From assembly GCA_029255605.1 (NCBI GenBank), contig JANLJF010000048.1, positions 1-64,000 on the forward strand: a stretch of DNA of 64,000 nt. Reading direction: 5' to 3'. Numbering within the stretch: the stretch's first letter is position 1; every line of letters begins with the position of its first letter. Under the pieces are notes generated by a model. That model ran no database searches, was not told the origin of the DNA, and was given only the letters and a program-made list of their open reading frames with translations. The position numbers and the translations under genes are program-made. This document shows positions 1-7,930 of this stretch, piece after piece. This stretch comes from Azovibrio restrictus. Lineage in GTDB: Bacteria; Bacteroidota; Bacteroidia; Chitinophagales; Chitinophagaceae.

Positions 1-1797
1 GAATTAATGGGGCCGAGGTTCTTTGTGAATGCTCCTGCTGCGCAGCAAGGCACTAAAGCTTTTACTTATTCATCTGATGTGAACCCATCTTGGGGCCGTG
101 AGCTTGATTCTTCATGGCTTAATGTGGAAGTGGTAAAAGCTATTGATTCTTTAGCATGTGGGCCACTTACAAATAATGTAACGGATAAATGGGTATTAAT
201 TTACCGTGGTACATGCGAGTTTGGTGCTAAAGCATTAAATGCACAGAACAAAGGTGCAAAAGGTGTTATTATTGTGAATAATATTCCCGGTGGCCCTGTG
301 GGTATGGGTGCAGGCAGTTCAGGAGCTTCCGTTACTATTCCTGTTATCATGGTTTCAGATGTTGACGGCAATGCAATGAATCAGGCGCTAAACAATGGAC
401 AGCAAGTATTCATATCATTAACTAAATGGGGTTTTGGTTTCAATGATGACCTGGCAATTATGCCTAATTCAGAGGCACCGGGACATGGCTCTGTTCCTTT
501 AAAACAAATGGAAAGTGGAAGCCCAGACGCATACAAGTTCTACACAGGTGCTTTTGTTGCTAATACGGGTGCTAATGATCAAACTAATGTAAAATTGAAA
601 TCAACGCTTACATTTACACCCACGGGTGGTAGCGCGTCTGTTGTTTACGAAGACTCCGTAATTGTAGCTAATCTTAGTTCATTGGATTCTGCTATTGAGA
701 TGTTTAGCCCGAGGTCAAAATCATTGAATACTACCCAAACAGGTACGTACACAATGACTTATAACGTTAGCGCAGATAATACAGATGAAAATCCAATCGA
801 TAATTCGGTATCTGTGTCTTTAGATGTTACAAAAAATACTTTTTGTAAAGCACCATTAGATGCTAATGGCGATCCTATTATAACAGGATCTGTACGTATT
901 GGTGCCGCTTCTGCATTTACTTGGGGACCTTTATTTTACATAAATAAAGGTGGTAATTATGCAGATGCATTCAGACTTGCCATTACAGATAATGATACCA
1001 GTGAACACTCGTTAAACAGTACTGTCGGTAATTTGGATATATACCTGTTGAAATGGGTAGATGCTAACACAGACAAAATTATTCAATCAACTGAATTGAC
1101 TGTAAAAGGTGCTAGTTCTAAAGTTTTTACCACTGCTGACTCTAACAGTAAGATGTTCACTGCCGTAGTTGGTAATCCTGATGGTACTGCTGGACGTGTA
1201 GCGTTGGAGGATAATAGCTGGTATTGGGTAGCTGTAGATTTGCCTACAGATGTTTATCTAGGGTGCAATAGAAATATTAACTACTATAACAGAAGTAATA
1301 CTGCTAAGTTTGCTACGCCTTCTGTGATTGAGTTTTGGGCTCCATCTTTTATTGGAACTGCTGATGCTATGCTGGCGTCTGGCTCGAATCTTAGAATGAT
1401 ACCATTCGGAACAAGCGAAGCTGGTTCTATAGATATCGATTCGTCAAGCTTATCGAGCACAAGAAATTCTGTTCCGGCTTTAGCTTTAATTGCAGATCCA
1501 TTCCCAATTAGTGTTGGTAATACTCCGTCTTCTTTAATTAAAGAATTGTCAGTATACCCGAATCCTGCAGTTGGGAATATTACTGTATCAATTAATTTAG
1601 AGAAAATTTCGCACCGTGCGGATATTAAAATCATTGATGCAGTAGGACGCAATATACAGACTGTGAAACAAAACGACATTAAACAAGACAAAGTGGTAAT
1701 CAGCACTAAATCTTTAGTGCCTGGCAATTATTACATTGTTTTCTTTGGCGACGATAATACGACGGTTGTAAAACCATTTACCGTTTCCGGCAAATAA
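1..1797 (+). CDS. Secreted PA-domain protein with T9SS type A sorting domain (5' partial)
   Basis: The reading frame is open to the first base of the window, so the N-terminus and any signal peptide or catalytic domain are missing. Residues about 40-140 form a protease-associated (PA) domain (YRGTCEFGAKALNAQNKGAKG, then a short Gly-rich loop). PA domains commonly sit inside or beside secreted peptidases such as M36 or S8, but no peptidase motif is visible in the part seen. The middle is beta-rich with no domain I recognise. The last ~80 residues, starting at ELSVYPNPAVGNITVS, are a typical T9SS type A C-terminal domain, so the product is inferred to be exported by T9SS and displayed or released at the cell surface. 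A terminator hairpin follows directly. Confidence 0.8.
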   Translation, partial: ELMGPRFFVNAPAAQQGTKAFTYSSDVNPSWGRELDSSWLNVEVVKAIDSLACGPLTNNVTDKWVLIYRGTCEFGAKALNAQNKGAKGVIIVNNIPGGPVGMGAGSSGASVTIPVIMVSDVDGNAMNQALNNGQQVFISLTKWGFGFNDDLAIMPNSEAPGHGSVPLKQMESGSPDAYKFYTGAFVANTGANDQTNVKLKSTLTFTPTGGSASVVYEDSVIVANLSSLDSAIEMFSPRSKSLNTTQTGTYTMTYNVSADNTDENPIDNSVSVSLDVTKNTFCKAPLDANGDPIITGSVRIGAASAFTWGPLFYINKGGNYADAFRLAITDNDTSEHSLNSTVGNLDIYLLKWVDANTDKIIQSTELTVKGASSKVFTTADSNSKMFTAVVGNPDGTAGRVALEDNSWYWVAVDLPTDVYLGCNRNINYYNRSNTAKFATPSVIEFWAPSFIGTADAMLASGSNLRMIPFGTSEAGSIDIDSSSLSSTRNSVPALALIADPFPISVGNTPSSLIKELSVYPNPAVGNITVSINLEKISHRADIKIIDAVGRNIQTVKQNDIKQDKVVISTKSLVPGNYYIVFFGDDNTTVVKPFTVSGK

Positions 1798-1820
1798 GAC
1801 TTTAAACTGAAGTTTTTTTT

Positions 1821-1847
1821 AAGCCTCCCAATATTGGAAGGCTTTTT
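1821..1847 (+). terminator. Intrinsic terminator after PA-domain gene
   Basis: AAGCCT and CCAAT pair with ATTGG and AGGCTT around one C/A mismatch, followed by a run of six Ts. It lies 24 bp after the stop codon and abuts the parS-like site. Confidence 0.8.
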
Positions 1848-1863
1848 TGTTCCACGTGGAACA
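1848..1863. other. parS-like centromere site 1
   Basis: TGTTCCACGTGGAACA is a perfect 16-bp palindrome and matches the widely conserved chromosomal ParB-binding consensus TGTTNCACGTGRAACA. It sits in the gap between the terminator and mnmG. A second match lies 458 bp downstream inside mnmG. parS sites usually cluster near the replication origin, where ParB loads. Confidence 0.85.
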
Positions 1864-1926
1864 TAGAATATTTATAATGTTAGCCTATAGTACCATTAAA
1901 CTTGATAATGGTAAAGAATTGTGACT

Positions 1927-1934
1927 TACCTTTG
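1927..1934 (+). promoter_or_regulatory. TAnnTTTG -7 element of mnmG
   Basis: TACCTTTG ends 6 nt before the ATG at 1941. A TTG lies 22 nt upstream of it, slightly longer than the usual 19-21 nt spacing. The predicted transcription start coincides with the ATG, implying a leaderless mRNA. Confidence 0.6.
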
Positions 1935-1940
1935 CAGCTT

Positions 1941-3809
1941 ATGTTTCCTGAATATGATGTTATAGTAGTAGGGGCAGGCCACGCAGGCTGTGAAGCTGCT
2001 GCTGCTGCTGCCAATATGGGGTCTAAAGTGATGTTGATCACTATGAATATGCAGACCATAGCCCAGATGAGTTGTAACCCGGCTATGGGTGGTATAGCCA
2101 AAGGACAGATTGTACGTGAAATTGATGCCTTAGGTGGGTATAGCGGTATAGTGAGCGATAAAAGCATGATACAGTTCCGCATGCTCAATAAGTCTAAAGG
2201 GCCGGGTATGTGGAGCCCACGTACACAGAATGACCGGATGTTATTCGCATCTACGTGGAGGGAAATGCTGGAAGCGACTCCTAATATCGACTTTTGGCAG
2301 GATATGGTGAAAGAACTCATTGTTTCACGTGGAACAATTAAGGGAGTAATAACCGGCATGGGCCAAACGATATATGGAAAGGCCGTAGTATTAACCAATG
2401 GAACCTTTCTGAATGGCGTTATCCATATAGGTGAAAAACAATTTGGTGGTGGTAGAATGGGCGAAAAAGGTGCCACAGGGCTTACGGAACAGCTTGTTTC
2501 ATTAGGTTTTGAGAGCGCAAGGCTTAAAACAGGTACCCCACCAAGAATAGATGGCCGCAGCCTTGACTATAGTAAGATGGAAATTCAGGAAGGTGATGAA
2601 GAGATAGTAGGCTTTTCTTATCTGCCAATAGAAAAAGTAAAGGCTAAAAACCAACGTCATTGCTGGATAACTTACACCAATGAAACGGTACACGAGATAT
2701 TAAAGACCGGTTTTGAGAAATCACCTATGTACCAGGGCCGAATAAAAGGTTCAGGACCAAGATATTGCCCCAGTATTGAAGATAAAATAAGCCGTTTTGC
2801 TGAAAGAGAGCGGCATCAGCTTTTTGTGGAACCGGAAGGATGGAATACAGTGGAGATATACGTAAATGGCTTCAGTACTTCTTTACCTGAAGATGTACAA
2901 TATAAAGCCCTGCAATTGGTTCCCGGTTTTGAGAATTGTCGTTTCTTCCGCCCGGGATATGCTATAGAGTACGATTATTTCCCGCCTACACAGTTGCAAT
3001 TTACCTTGGAAACCAAGCTGATAAAAAATTTGTTCTTTGCCGGACAAATAAATGGAACTACAGGATATGAAGAAGCGGCCTGCCAGGGCCTAATGGCCGG
3101 CATCAATGCACATAGAAATGTACATGATTTGGAGCCGGTAGTATTGCAAAGGAGTGATGCCTACATTGGGGTGCTAATAGATGACCTGATAAATAAAGGT
3201 ACCGATGAGCCATATCGCATGTTTACCAGCCGTGCAGAATTCAGAACACTGTTAAGACAAGATAATGCAGACCTTCGCTTAACGCCGCTGGGCCACGAAA
3301 TAGGCCTGGCAAGCGATGAACGCCTGCAATTAGTAAAGGAAAAGCAGGAAAAGGTAGCCAAAGTAAAAGAAAAACTGGCCGAATATCCCGTCGAGCCTGC
3401 TGCTGTAAATAATTACCTGCAATCTATAGGTAGCACACCACTGACGGAACGGGCAAGAGCTTTGAAATTATTGCTTCGTCCGGGCATAACATTGAAAGAT
3501 ATGCAGGAAGCTTTGCCGCACCTGAAAGAAACACTAAATGAAACGGATGTATTGGCTTTAGAGCAAGCAGAAATACAGTTGAAGTATGACGTGTATATTG
3601 AAAAAGAAAAGGAGTTGGTAAAGAAAATGGCTTCGCTGGAAGATCTTATCATACCGGATAGTTTCAATTATGATAAACTTTCGGCATTATCTACGGAAGC
3701 CCGCCAGAAACTAATAAAAATAAAACCCAGAACATTAGGCCAGGCCAGCAGGATAAGTGGGGTAAACCCAAGTGATGTGCAGATACTGATGGTTTATATG
3801 GGCAGATAA
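1941..3809 (+). CDS. mnmG: tRNA uridine-5-carboxymethylaminomethyl modification enzyme MnmG (GidA)
   Basis: FAD-dependent enzyme that, with the GTPase MnmE, installs the carboxymethylaminomethyl group on wobble U34 of certain tRNAs. The protein shows the N-terminal FAD-binding GAGHAGCEAA motif, the conserved CNPAMGGIAKGQIVREIDALGG block and the C-terminal RAEFRTLLRQDNADLRLT segment. Its ~622 aa length from this ATG is normal for the family. I prefer ATG 1941 over the TTG at 1902 in the ORF track because the family begins just before this point and the promoter element lies between the two. mnmE is not in the window. A second parS-like site is embedded in the coding sequence at 2321-2336. Confidence 0.97.
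   Translation: MFPEYDVIVVGAGHAGCEAAAAAANMGSKVMLITMNMQTIAQMSCNPAMGGIAKGQIVREIDALGGYSGIVSDKSMIQFRMLNKSKGPGMWSPRTQNDRMLFASTWREMLEATPNIDFWQDMVKELIVSRGTIKGVITGMGQTIYGKAVVLTNGTFLNGVIHIGEKQFGGGRMGEKGATGLTEQLVSLGFESARLKTGTPPRIDGRSLDYSKMEIQEGDEEIVGFSYLPIEKVKAKNQRHCWITYTNETVHEILKTGFEKSPMYQGRIKGSGPRYCPSIEDKISRFAERERHQLFVEPEGWNTVEIYVNGFSTSLPEDVQYKALQLVPGFENCRFFRPGYAIEYDYFPPTQLQFTLETKLIKNLFFAGQINGTTGYEEAACQGLMAGINAHRNVHDLEPVVLQRSDAYIGVLIDDLINKGTDEPYRMFTSRAEFRTLLRQDNADLRLTPLGHEIGLASDERLQLVKEKQEKVAKVKEKLAEYPVEPAAVNNYLQSIGSTPLTERARALKLLLRPGITLKDMQEALPHLKETLNETDVLALEQAEIQLKYDVYIEKEKELVKKMASLEDLIIPDSFNYDKLSALSTEARQKLIKIKPRTLGQASRISGVNPSDVQILMVYMGR
2321..2336. other. parS-like centromere site 2, inside mnmG
   Basis: TGTTTCACGTGGAACA matches the parS consensus at every constrained position and differs from site 1 only at one base (T for C at position 5). 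It lies within the mnmG coding region and encodes part of a surface segment (VSRGT), so it is maintained together with the protein sequence. Confidence 0.82.
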
Positions 3810-3816
3810 AAAGAAC

Positions 3817-3846
3817 AAAGGCAAACACAATATCGTTTGCCTTTTT
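3817..3846 (+). terminator. Intrinsic terminator after mnmG
   Basis: AAAGGCAAAC pairs perfectly with GTTTGCCTTT across an 8-nt loop, followed by more Ts. The recX -7 element starts at its last T. Confidence 0.85.
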
Positions 3847-3853
3847 AGTTTTG
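3846..3853 (+). promoter_or_regulatory. TAnnTTTG -7 element of recX
   Basis: TAGTTTTG ends 6 nt before the ATG at 3860, the same spacing as at mnmG. The mnmG terminator's T-run and this element share a base, so the end of one transcript and the start of the next are packed together. Confidence 0.5.
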
Positions 3854-3859
3854 AATCCA

Positions 3860-4324
3860 ATGGATATAAAACAAGCTATTTACAAATATTGCCTGTACCA
3901 GCCCCGTTGCCATAAGGAAGTCAAGAACAAACTGTATGAACTTGGCTGCACCACTCCTGAAGTGGATCAATACCTGGCTGAACTGATTGAAACCGGATTA
4001 CTGAACGAGGAGAAGTTTGCCCGCGCTATAGCACGTGGAAAATTCCGCCTGAAGCATTGGGGCAGAAATAAAATAGTGCAACAACTGAAAATGCAGCAGG
4101 TTTCTGCCTATTGTATAAAGAAAGGACTGAGCGAAATAGACCCCGATGAGTATGAAATAACCCTTAAAAGGTTAGCAGACAAAAAATGGTTGGAACTGAA
4201 AGGAGAAAGGAACCAATTGGTAAAAAGGCAAAAAGTATTTCGGTATATGGTGCAGAAAGGATATGAAATAGATATGGTTAATGATGCAATTAACGAAATC
4301 TTAAATGCGAATAAACTATCGTAG
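3860..4324 (+). CDS. recX: Regulatory protein RecX
   Basis: RecX binds the RecA filament and modulates recombination and SOS activity. The ~154-aa protein has the family's three helical repeats: the first begins near IKQAIYKYCLYQPRCHKEVKNKL, the second contains GLLNEEKFARAIARGKFRLKHWGRNKI, and the third ends the protein. I place the start at ATG 3860; the ORF-track TTG at 3851 overlaps the promoter element. recA is not in the window, so recX is not in an operon with it here. The terminator upstream and own promoter suggest independent transcription. Confidence 0.88.
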   Translation: MDIKQAIYKYCLYQPRCHKEVKNKLYELGCTTPEVDQYLAELIETGLLNEEKFARAIARGKFRLKHWGRNKIVQQLKMQQVSAYCIKKGLSEIDPDEYEITLKRLADKKWLELKGERNQLVKRQKVFRYMVQKGYEIDMVNDAINEILNANKLS

Positions 4325-4364
4325 GTAGTATTTCGGTATATTTACATGGAGTAAATAAAACAAC

Positions 4365-4751
4365 ATGGTGCAACAGGTAACGGAAGGTGTAAGTGTAACA
4401 GTTGAAACCTTCTATCAACCCAATCAATCCAACCCGGTTAATTCTGAATTCTTGTTTGCATACCGCATTACAATTGAGAATTTAAGCACCATGCCCGTAC
4501 AGCTCATCAGCCGCCACTGGCACATTGTAGATAGCAATGGAACAGAAAGAGAAGTAGAAGGTGAAGGTGTAGTGGGCCAGCAACCTATTATACAGCCCGG
4601 TGAAAACTATCAATATGTATCAGCTGCCAATTTGCGCAGCGATATAGGAAAAATGTACGGCACCTATCAAATGGTAAATCTTTATAATAAGAAAACATTT
4701 GATGTAAGCATTCCTGAATTCCAGCTTATCGCTCCATTTAAAATGAACTAG
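4365..4751 (+). CDS. apaG: ApaG protein
   Basis: Small 128-aa protein made of a single fibronectin-III-like beta sandwich covering the whole length. The blocks FAYRITIENLSTMPVQLISRHW and GVVGQQPIIQPGENYQYVS are typical of ApaG. The family has been linked to divalent-cation efflux and, in E. coli, is encoded beside the Ap4A hydrolase; its molecular function is not well settled. Here it follows recX by 40 bp with no terminator between, and precedes a flavoprotein gene. Length is normal and no part is missing. Confidence 0.92.
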   Translation: MVQQVTEGVSVTVETFYQPNQSNPVNSEFLFAYRITIENLSTMPVQLISRHWHIVDSNGTEREVEGEGVVGQQPIIQPGENYQYVSAANLRSDIGKMYGTYQMVNLYNKKTFDVSIPEFQLIAPFKMN

Positions 4752-4824
4752 AAATTATCGTTTAAAGTTCAACTCTTTATTACTTTTTACTGTCTATACA
4801 GGTAGCACCCATTAGCCAAAACCT

Positions 4825-6375
4825 GTGAAGAAAACCGCCATTATCATCGGTGCAGGCCCTGCAGGCCTAACCGCTGCGTATGAATTATTGACCCGAACGG
4901 ATATTAAACCTATTATTATTGAGAAGTCGTCATATATCGGGGGTATATGCAGAACCATCAATTATAAAGGGAACAGGATAGACATTGGGGGCCATCGTTT
5001 CTTTTCAAAATCGGAACGCGTAATGGATTGGTGGCTTCAAATGCTGGCACTTGATGCAACAGCACCTTCCGTATTCCAGGTAAATTACCGCCATAAAACT
5101 ACACAAGTTGTAAATAATTATAGTGCAACTACAGATCCGGACAAAGTGATGTTAGTAAGACCGAGAGTTTCTCATATCTATTACAAACGTCAGTTTTTTA
5201 ACTACCCGGTAACGCTCACTTTTGATACGCTGAACAAATTAGGCTATATAAAATCGGCCAAAATATTTGCAGGTTACCTGCGCGCAAAGCTGTTTCCTAG
5301 AAATGAAGTGAGCCTTGAAGATTTTCTTATCAACAGGTTTGGGCAGGAATTGTATAACACTTTCTTCAGAGATTATACCCAAAAAGTATGGGGAGTTCCC
5401 TGCAAAGATATATCTGCGGAATGGGGGGCACAGCGTATAAAAAAACTAAGTATTGCGCAAGTATTATTGCATGCTTTGAGGAAAGGGAATAATAAAGAAC
5501 AACACCCCGGCCTGATAGAACAATTCCTGTATCCAAAATATGGCCCCGGTCAGCTATGGGAAGAAGCAGCAAAGCAAGTAACTATGTTAGGAGGCGAAAT
5601 AATTATGGAACATGATGCAGATAGCTTGCTGCACAATGGCCGAAAATTATATTCACTGACTATAAAAGATAAACATGGAAACAGAAAAGAGTTGGCAGGA
5701 GATTACTTCTTTTCAACCATGCCGGTGAAGGAACTAATACATAAAATGCAACCGAAGCCGCCTGCCGATGTTTGTGCTGTGGCTTCAGGATGCATATACC
5801 GCGATTTTATCACAGTAGGCCTGCTATTAACCGAACTAAAAATAAAAGATTCCCAAACTATAAACAAACTTATAAAAGACACTTGGATATATATACAAGA
5901 ATATAAATATAAAGTTGGCCGTTTGCAGGTATTCAATAACTGGAGTCCATACATGGTGGCAGATGCTAACACAGTATGGTTGGGACTGGAATATTTCTGC
6001 AATAAAGACGACGCTCTTTGGAATATGCCGGATGATAAGATCATAGTACTGGCAAAAAATGAGCTACACAATATGGGCATTATAGATGCCGAAAACGTAT
6101 TAGACAGCACACTGCTACGGGATGAAAAAACATATCCCGCCTACTTTGGCAGTTACGCTAAGTTTCACCTGATAAGAGAATATACAGATCATTTCGACAA
6201 CCTGTACCTGGTTGGGCGAAATGGCATGCACAAATACAACAACTCAGACCACTCAATGCTGACAGCCATGACAGCAGTTGACAATATAATTGCAGGCATA
6301 ACAGATAAAAGCAATATATGGGCTATAAACACCGACCAGGAATATCACGAAGAGGAAAACCGGAACAAAATGTAA
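4825..6375 (+). CDS. FAD-dependent oxidoreductase, UDP-galactopyranose mutase-like
   Basis: The N-terminus [18 protein letters not shown] is a dinucleotide (FAD) binding Rossmann motif, followed by the GGICRT and [15 protein letters not shown] blocks seen in UDP-galactopyranose mutase and related amine-oxidase-fold enzymes. The C-terminal [18 protein letters not shown] closes the FAD site. At 516 aa it is longer than classical Glf (~370-390 aa), so it belongs to the larger Glf-like family whose substrate is usually unknown; a nucleotide-sugar or lipid-linked sugar is inferred. The start is GTG at 4825. Its last 58 bp overlap the next gene, a GT-C-like membrane protein, which suggests coupled expression and a joint role in envelope polysaccharide or glycolipid synthesis. 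Confidence 0.75.
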   Translation: MKKTAIIIGAGPAGLTAAYELLTRTDIKPIIIEKSSYIGGICRTINYKGNRIDIGGHRFFSKSERVMDWWLQMLALDATAPSVFQVNYRHKTTQVVNNYSATTDPDKVMLVRPRVSHIYYKRQFFNYPVTLTFDTLNKLGYIKSAKIFAGYLRAKLFPRNEVSLEDFLINRFGQELYNTFFRDYTQKVWGVPCKDISAEWGAQRIKKLSIAQVLLHALRKGNNKEQHPGLIEQFLYPKYGPGQLWEEAAKQVTMLGGEIIMEHDADSLLHNGRKLYSLTIKDKHGNRKELAGDYFFSTMPVKELIHKMQPKPPADVCAVASGCIYRDFITVGLLLTELKIKDSQTINKLIKDTWIYIQEYKYKVGRLQVFNNWSPYMVADANTVWLGLEYFCNKDDALWNMPDDKIIVLAKNELHNMGIIDAENVLDSTLLRDEKTYPAYFGSYAKFHLIREYTDHFDNLYLVGRNGMHKYNNSDHSMLTAMTAVDNIIAGITDKSNIWAINTDQEYHEEENRNKM

Positions 6376-7811
6376 CAATTACAAGCAAACCAGGAAACAA
6401 CCAACAATGGTTATGGTTTGTTTTTATAATGTACGCTTTTGTTATTGGTATTGGGGTATGGCATCACGAACCGTGGAGAGATGAAGCGCAGAGCTGGCTT
6501 TTGACAAGGGATTTATCTATAGGTCAGCTATTACATATGCTACCAACAGAGGGTCATCCACCACTATGGTATTTTTTAATAATGCCTTTATGCAAGTCGG
6601 GCCTTCTATATGGATCACAAAACTGGTTGGCAGCGCTATTGATGCTGGTAGCAGTTTATATTCTTTTGTTCAGGACCCAATTACCCATAGCCATAAAGGT
6701 GCTATTGCCATGCTCGTACTTATTTATTTATGAATATAGCTGCTTTGCTAGAAGCTATTGTCTCATCCCATTTTTTCTTTCCTGCCTTATAAGCCTGCAC
6801 AACGAAAGATTTGATAGGCCATGGCTGTATACTTTGTGCCTGATAGGACTTTTCAATACACATGTATTAGTATTCCCCTTGGCATTCATGCTCTTTTGTT
6901 TATATATAATAGATATAACTAAAGAAAATAAATGGAACAAGACAACAATTGCAGCAAATATTATCGCTGCCGTTGGTGGCGGCTACCTTATTCCTTATTT
7001 GGCTATGTCATCAACCGCGCATAAGTTCATACAAAGGGGGGATTGGTTATATTTTGAAAAAGCGGTTACTAATTCTATCCTGATAGAAGGGAATTTTTTA
7101 CTAGCAGCGGTTTTGGTTATTGCTGCGTTTGCAATTCTTTTAACAAGGCCAAAGGTTTTCCTACTTGTTTTGGTTAGTATGTTATTAACCATGTACATCC
7201 TGATGTTCAAATACGAAGGGTCACTTCGTCATCACGGCATTTTGTTCTTAGAATTGTTTACAGGCTTTGCCTTGTTGCCACATTATGAAAATGACAAATG
7301 GCGGCTACGTATGAAAAGCAACACCCTATTTAAAAAAGGGTATTATCTATTATGCCTGATTATTGTGTTACAATTGCCTGAAACAATTGCCCGTTATCAG
7401 CGGGACATATTGGAACCGTATTCTAACGCTAAGGAAGCAGCAGAATATATTCAACAATATGGGTTGGAAAACAAAGTAATTGTAGCACACCAGGCATGGG
7501 CCGGCGGTGCGTTATTGCCATATTTAACGAAGGGCAAAAAAATGTACTATCCTGAAAAACAAGCTTTTGGTAGCTACTATACTTATGATTCATTCTTCTT
7601 TCAAAAGACCTGGCTACTGGAACCCGGCTTTGCCATGGATGCCACTTACCGGAAATTTTCAAAAAATCTGGATAGCGTCATCATTTTGCTGAACGCACCG
7701 CTACCTTCGCAAGCACTACAATTCGTTGATTTACTATACAATAGCGATTATCAGGCTATAGAAACCTCTGAAAATTATTATCTCTACCAATTCAGGGCAG
7801 GAGTAAAATAG
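6318..7811 (+). CDS. Polytopic membrane protein, GT-C glycosyltransferase-like
   Basis: A ~497-aa protein with about ten predicted membrane helices, the first at [18 protein letters not shown]. Just after it comes [11 protein letters not shown], an acidic loop motif in the position of the catalytic loop of GT-C (ArnT/PMT-like) enzymes that transfer sugars from polyprenyl-phosphate donors. The ORF opens inside the previous gene; the ATG at 6429 would start within the first helix, so an upstream start at or near 6318 is more likely. No donor or acceptor can be named. Its coupling to the Glf-like gene supports a role in cell-surface glycan modification. Confidence 0.65.
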   Translation: MGYKHRPGISRRGKPEQNVTITSKPGNNQQWLWFVFIMYAFVIGIGVWHHEPWRDEAQSWLLTRDLSIGQLLHMLPTEGHPPLWYFLIMPLCKSGLLYGSQNWLAALLMLVAVYILLFRTQLPIAIKVLLPCSYLFIYEYSCFARSYCLIPFFLSCLISLHNERFDRPWLYTLCLIGLFNTHVLVFPLAFMLFCLYIIDITKENKWNKTTIAANIIAAVGGGYLIPYLAMSSTAHKFIQRGDWLYFEKAVTNSILIEGNFLLAAVLVIAAFAILLTRPKVFLLVLVSMLLTMYILMFKYEGSLRHHGILFLELFTGFALLPHYENDKWRLRMKSNTLFKKGYYLLCLIIVLQLPETIARYQRDILEPYSNAKEAAEYIQQYGLENKVIVAHQAWAGGALLPYLTKGKKMYYPEKQAFGSYYTYDSFFFQKTWLLEPGFAMDATYRKFSKNLDSVIILLNAPLPSQALQFVDLLYNSDYQAIETSENYYLYQFRAGVK

Positions 7812-7852
7812 AATTAACTTATTAAATACGCTTATATACCATCTTATTTACG

Positions 7853-7860
7853 TACCTTTG
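7853..7860 (+). promoter_or_regulatory. TAnnTTTG -7 element ahead of the typA leader
   Basis: TACCTTTG lies 70 nt before the typA ATG and 9 nt before the leader ORF ATG. No clear TTG is present at the -33 position. Confidence 0.5.
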
Positions 7861-7869
7861 CGCGGCAAA

Positions 7870-7917
7870 ATGGAGGCCCCTTCCTTATCTCTTGTGAAGA
7901 AGGGGCCCTTTTATTAA
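7870..7917 (+). CDS. Possible 15-residue leader peptide upstream of typA
   Basis: ATG at 7870 opens a short ORF, MEAPSLSLVKKGPFY, ending at TAA 13 nt before the typA start. It begins about 9 nt after a TAnnTTTG box, so the transcript would reach its ATG almost immediately. The ORF runs through a 9-bp GC-rich hairpin. No homologue is known to me; it may be fortuitous. Confidence 0.35.
   Translation: MEAPSLSLVKKGPFY
7875..7913 (+). terminator. Terminator-like hairpin in the typA 5' leader (possible attenuator)
   Basis: GGCCCCTTC (7875-7883) pairs perfectly with GAAGGGGCC (7899-7907), followed by CTTTTATT. It could simply end the upstream glycosyltransferase transcript, but it lies downstream of a promoter element and ahead of typA, and overlaps a leader ORF. 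Confidence 0.65.
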
Positions 7918-7930
7918 GACAATCAAGTAT

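Noticed and set aside
4027-4042. CACGTGGAAAA half-match to parS in recX
   Set aside because: Only one half resembles the consensus and the other arm diverges; likely chance.
7812-7930. Possible riboswitch ahead of typA
   Set aside because: The region is too short and lacks a recognisable aptamer; a leader-ORF/terminator arrangement explains it better.
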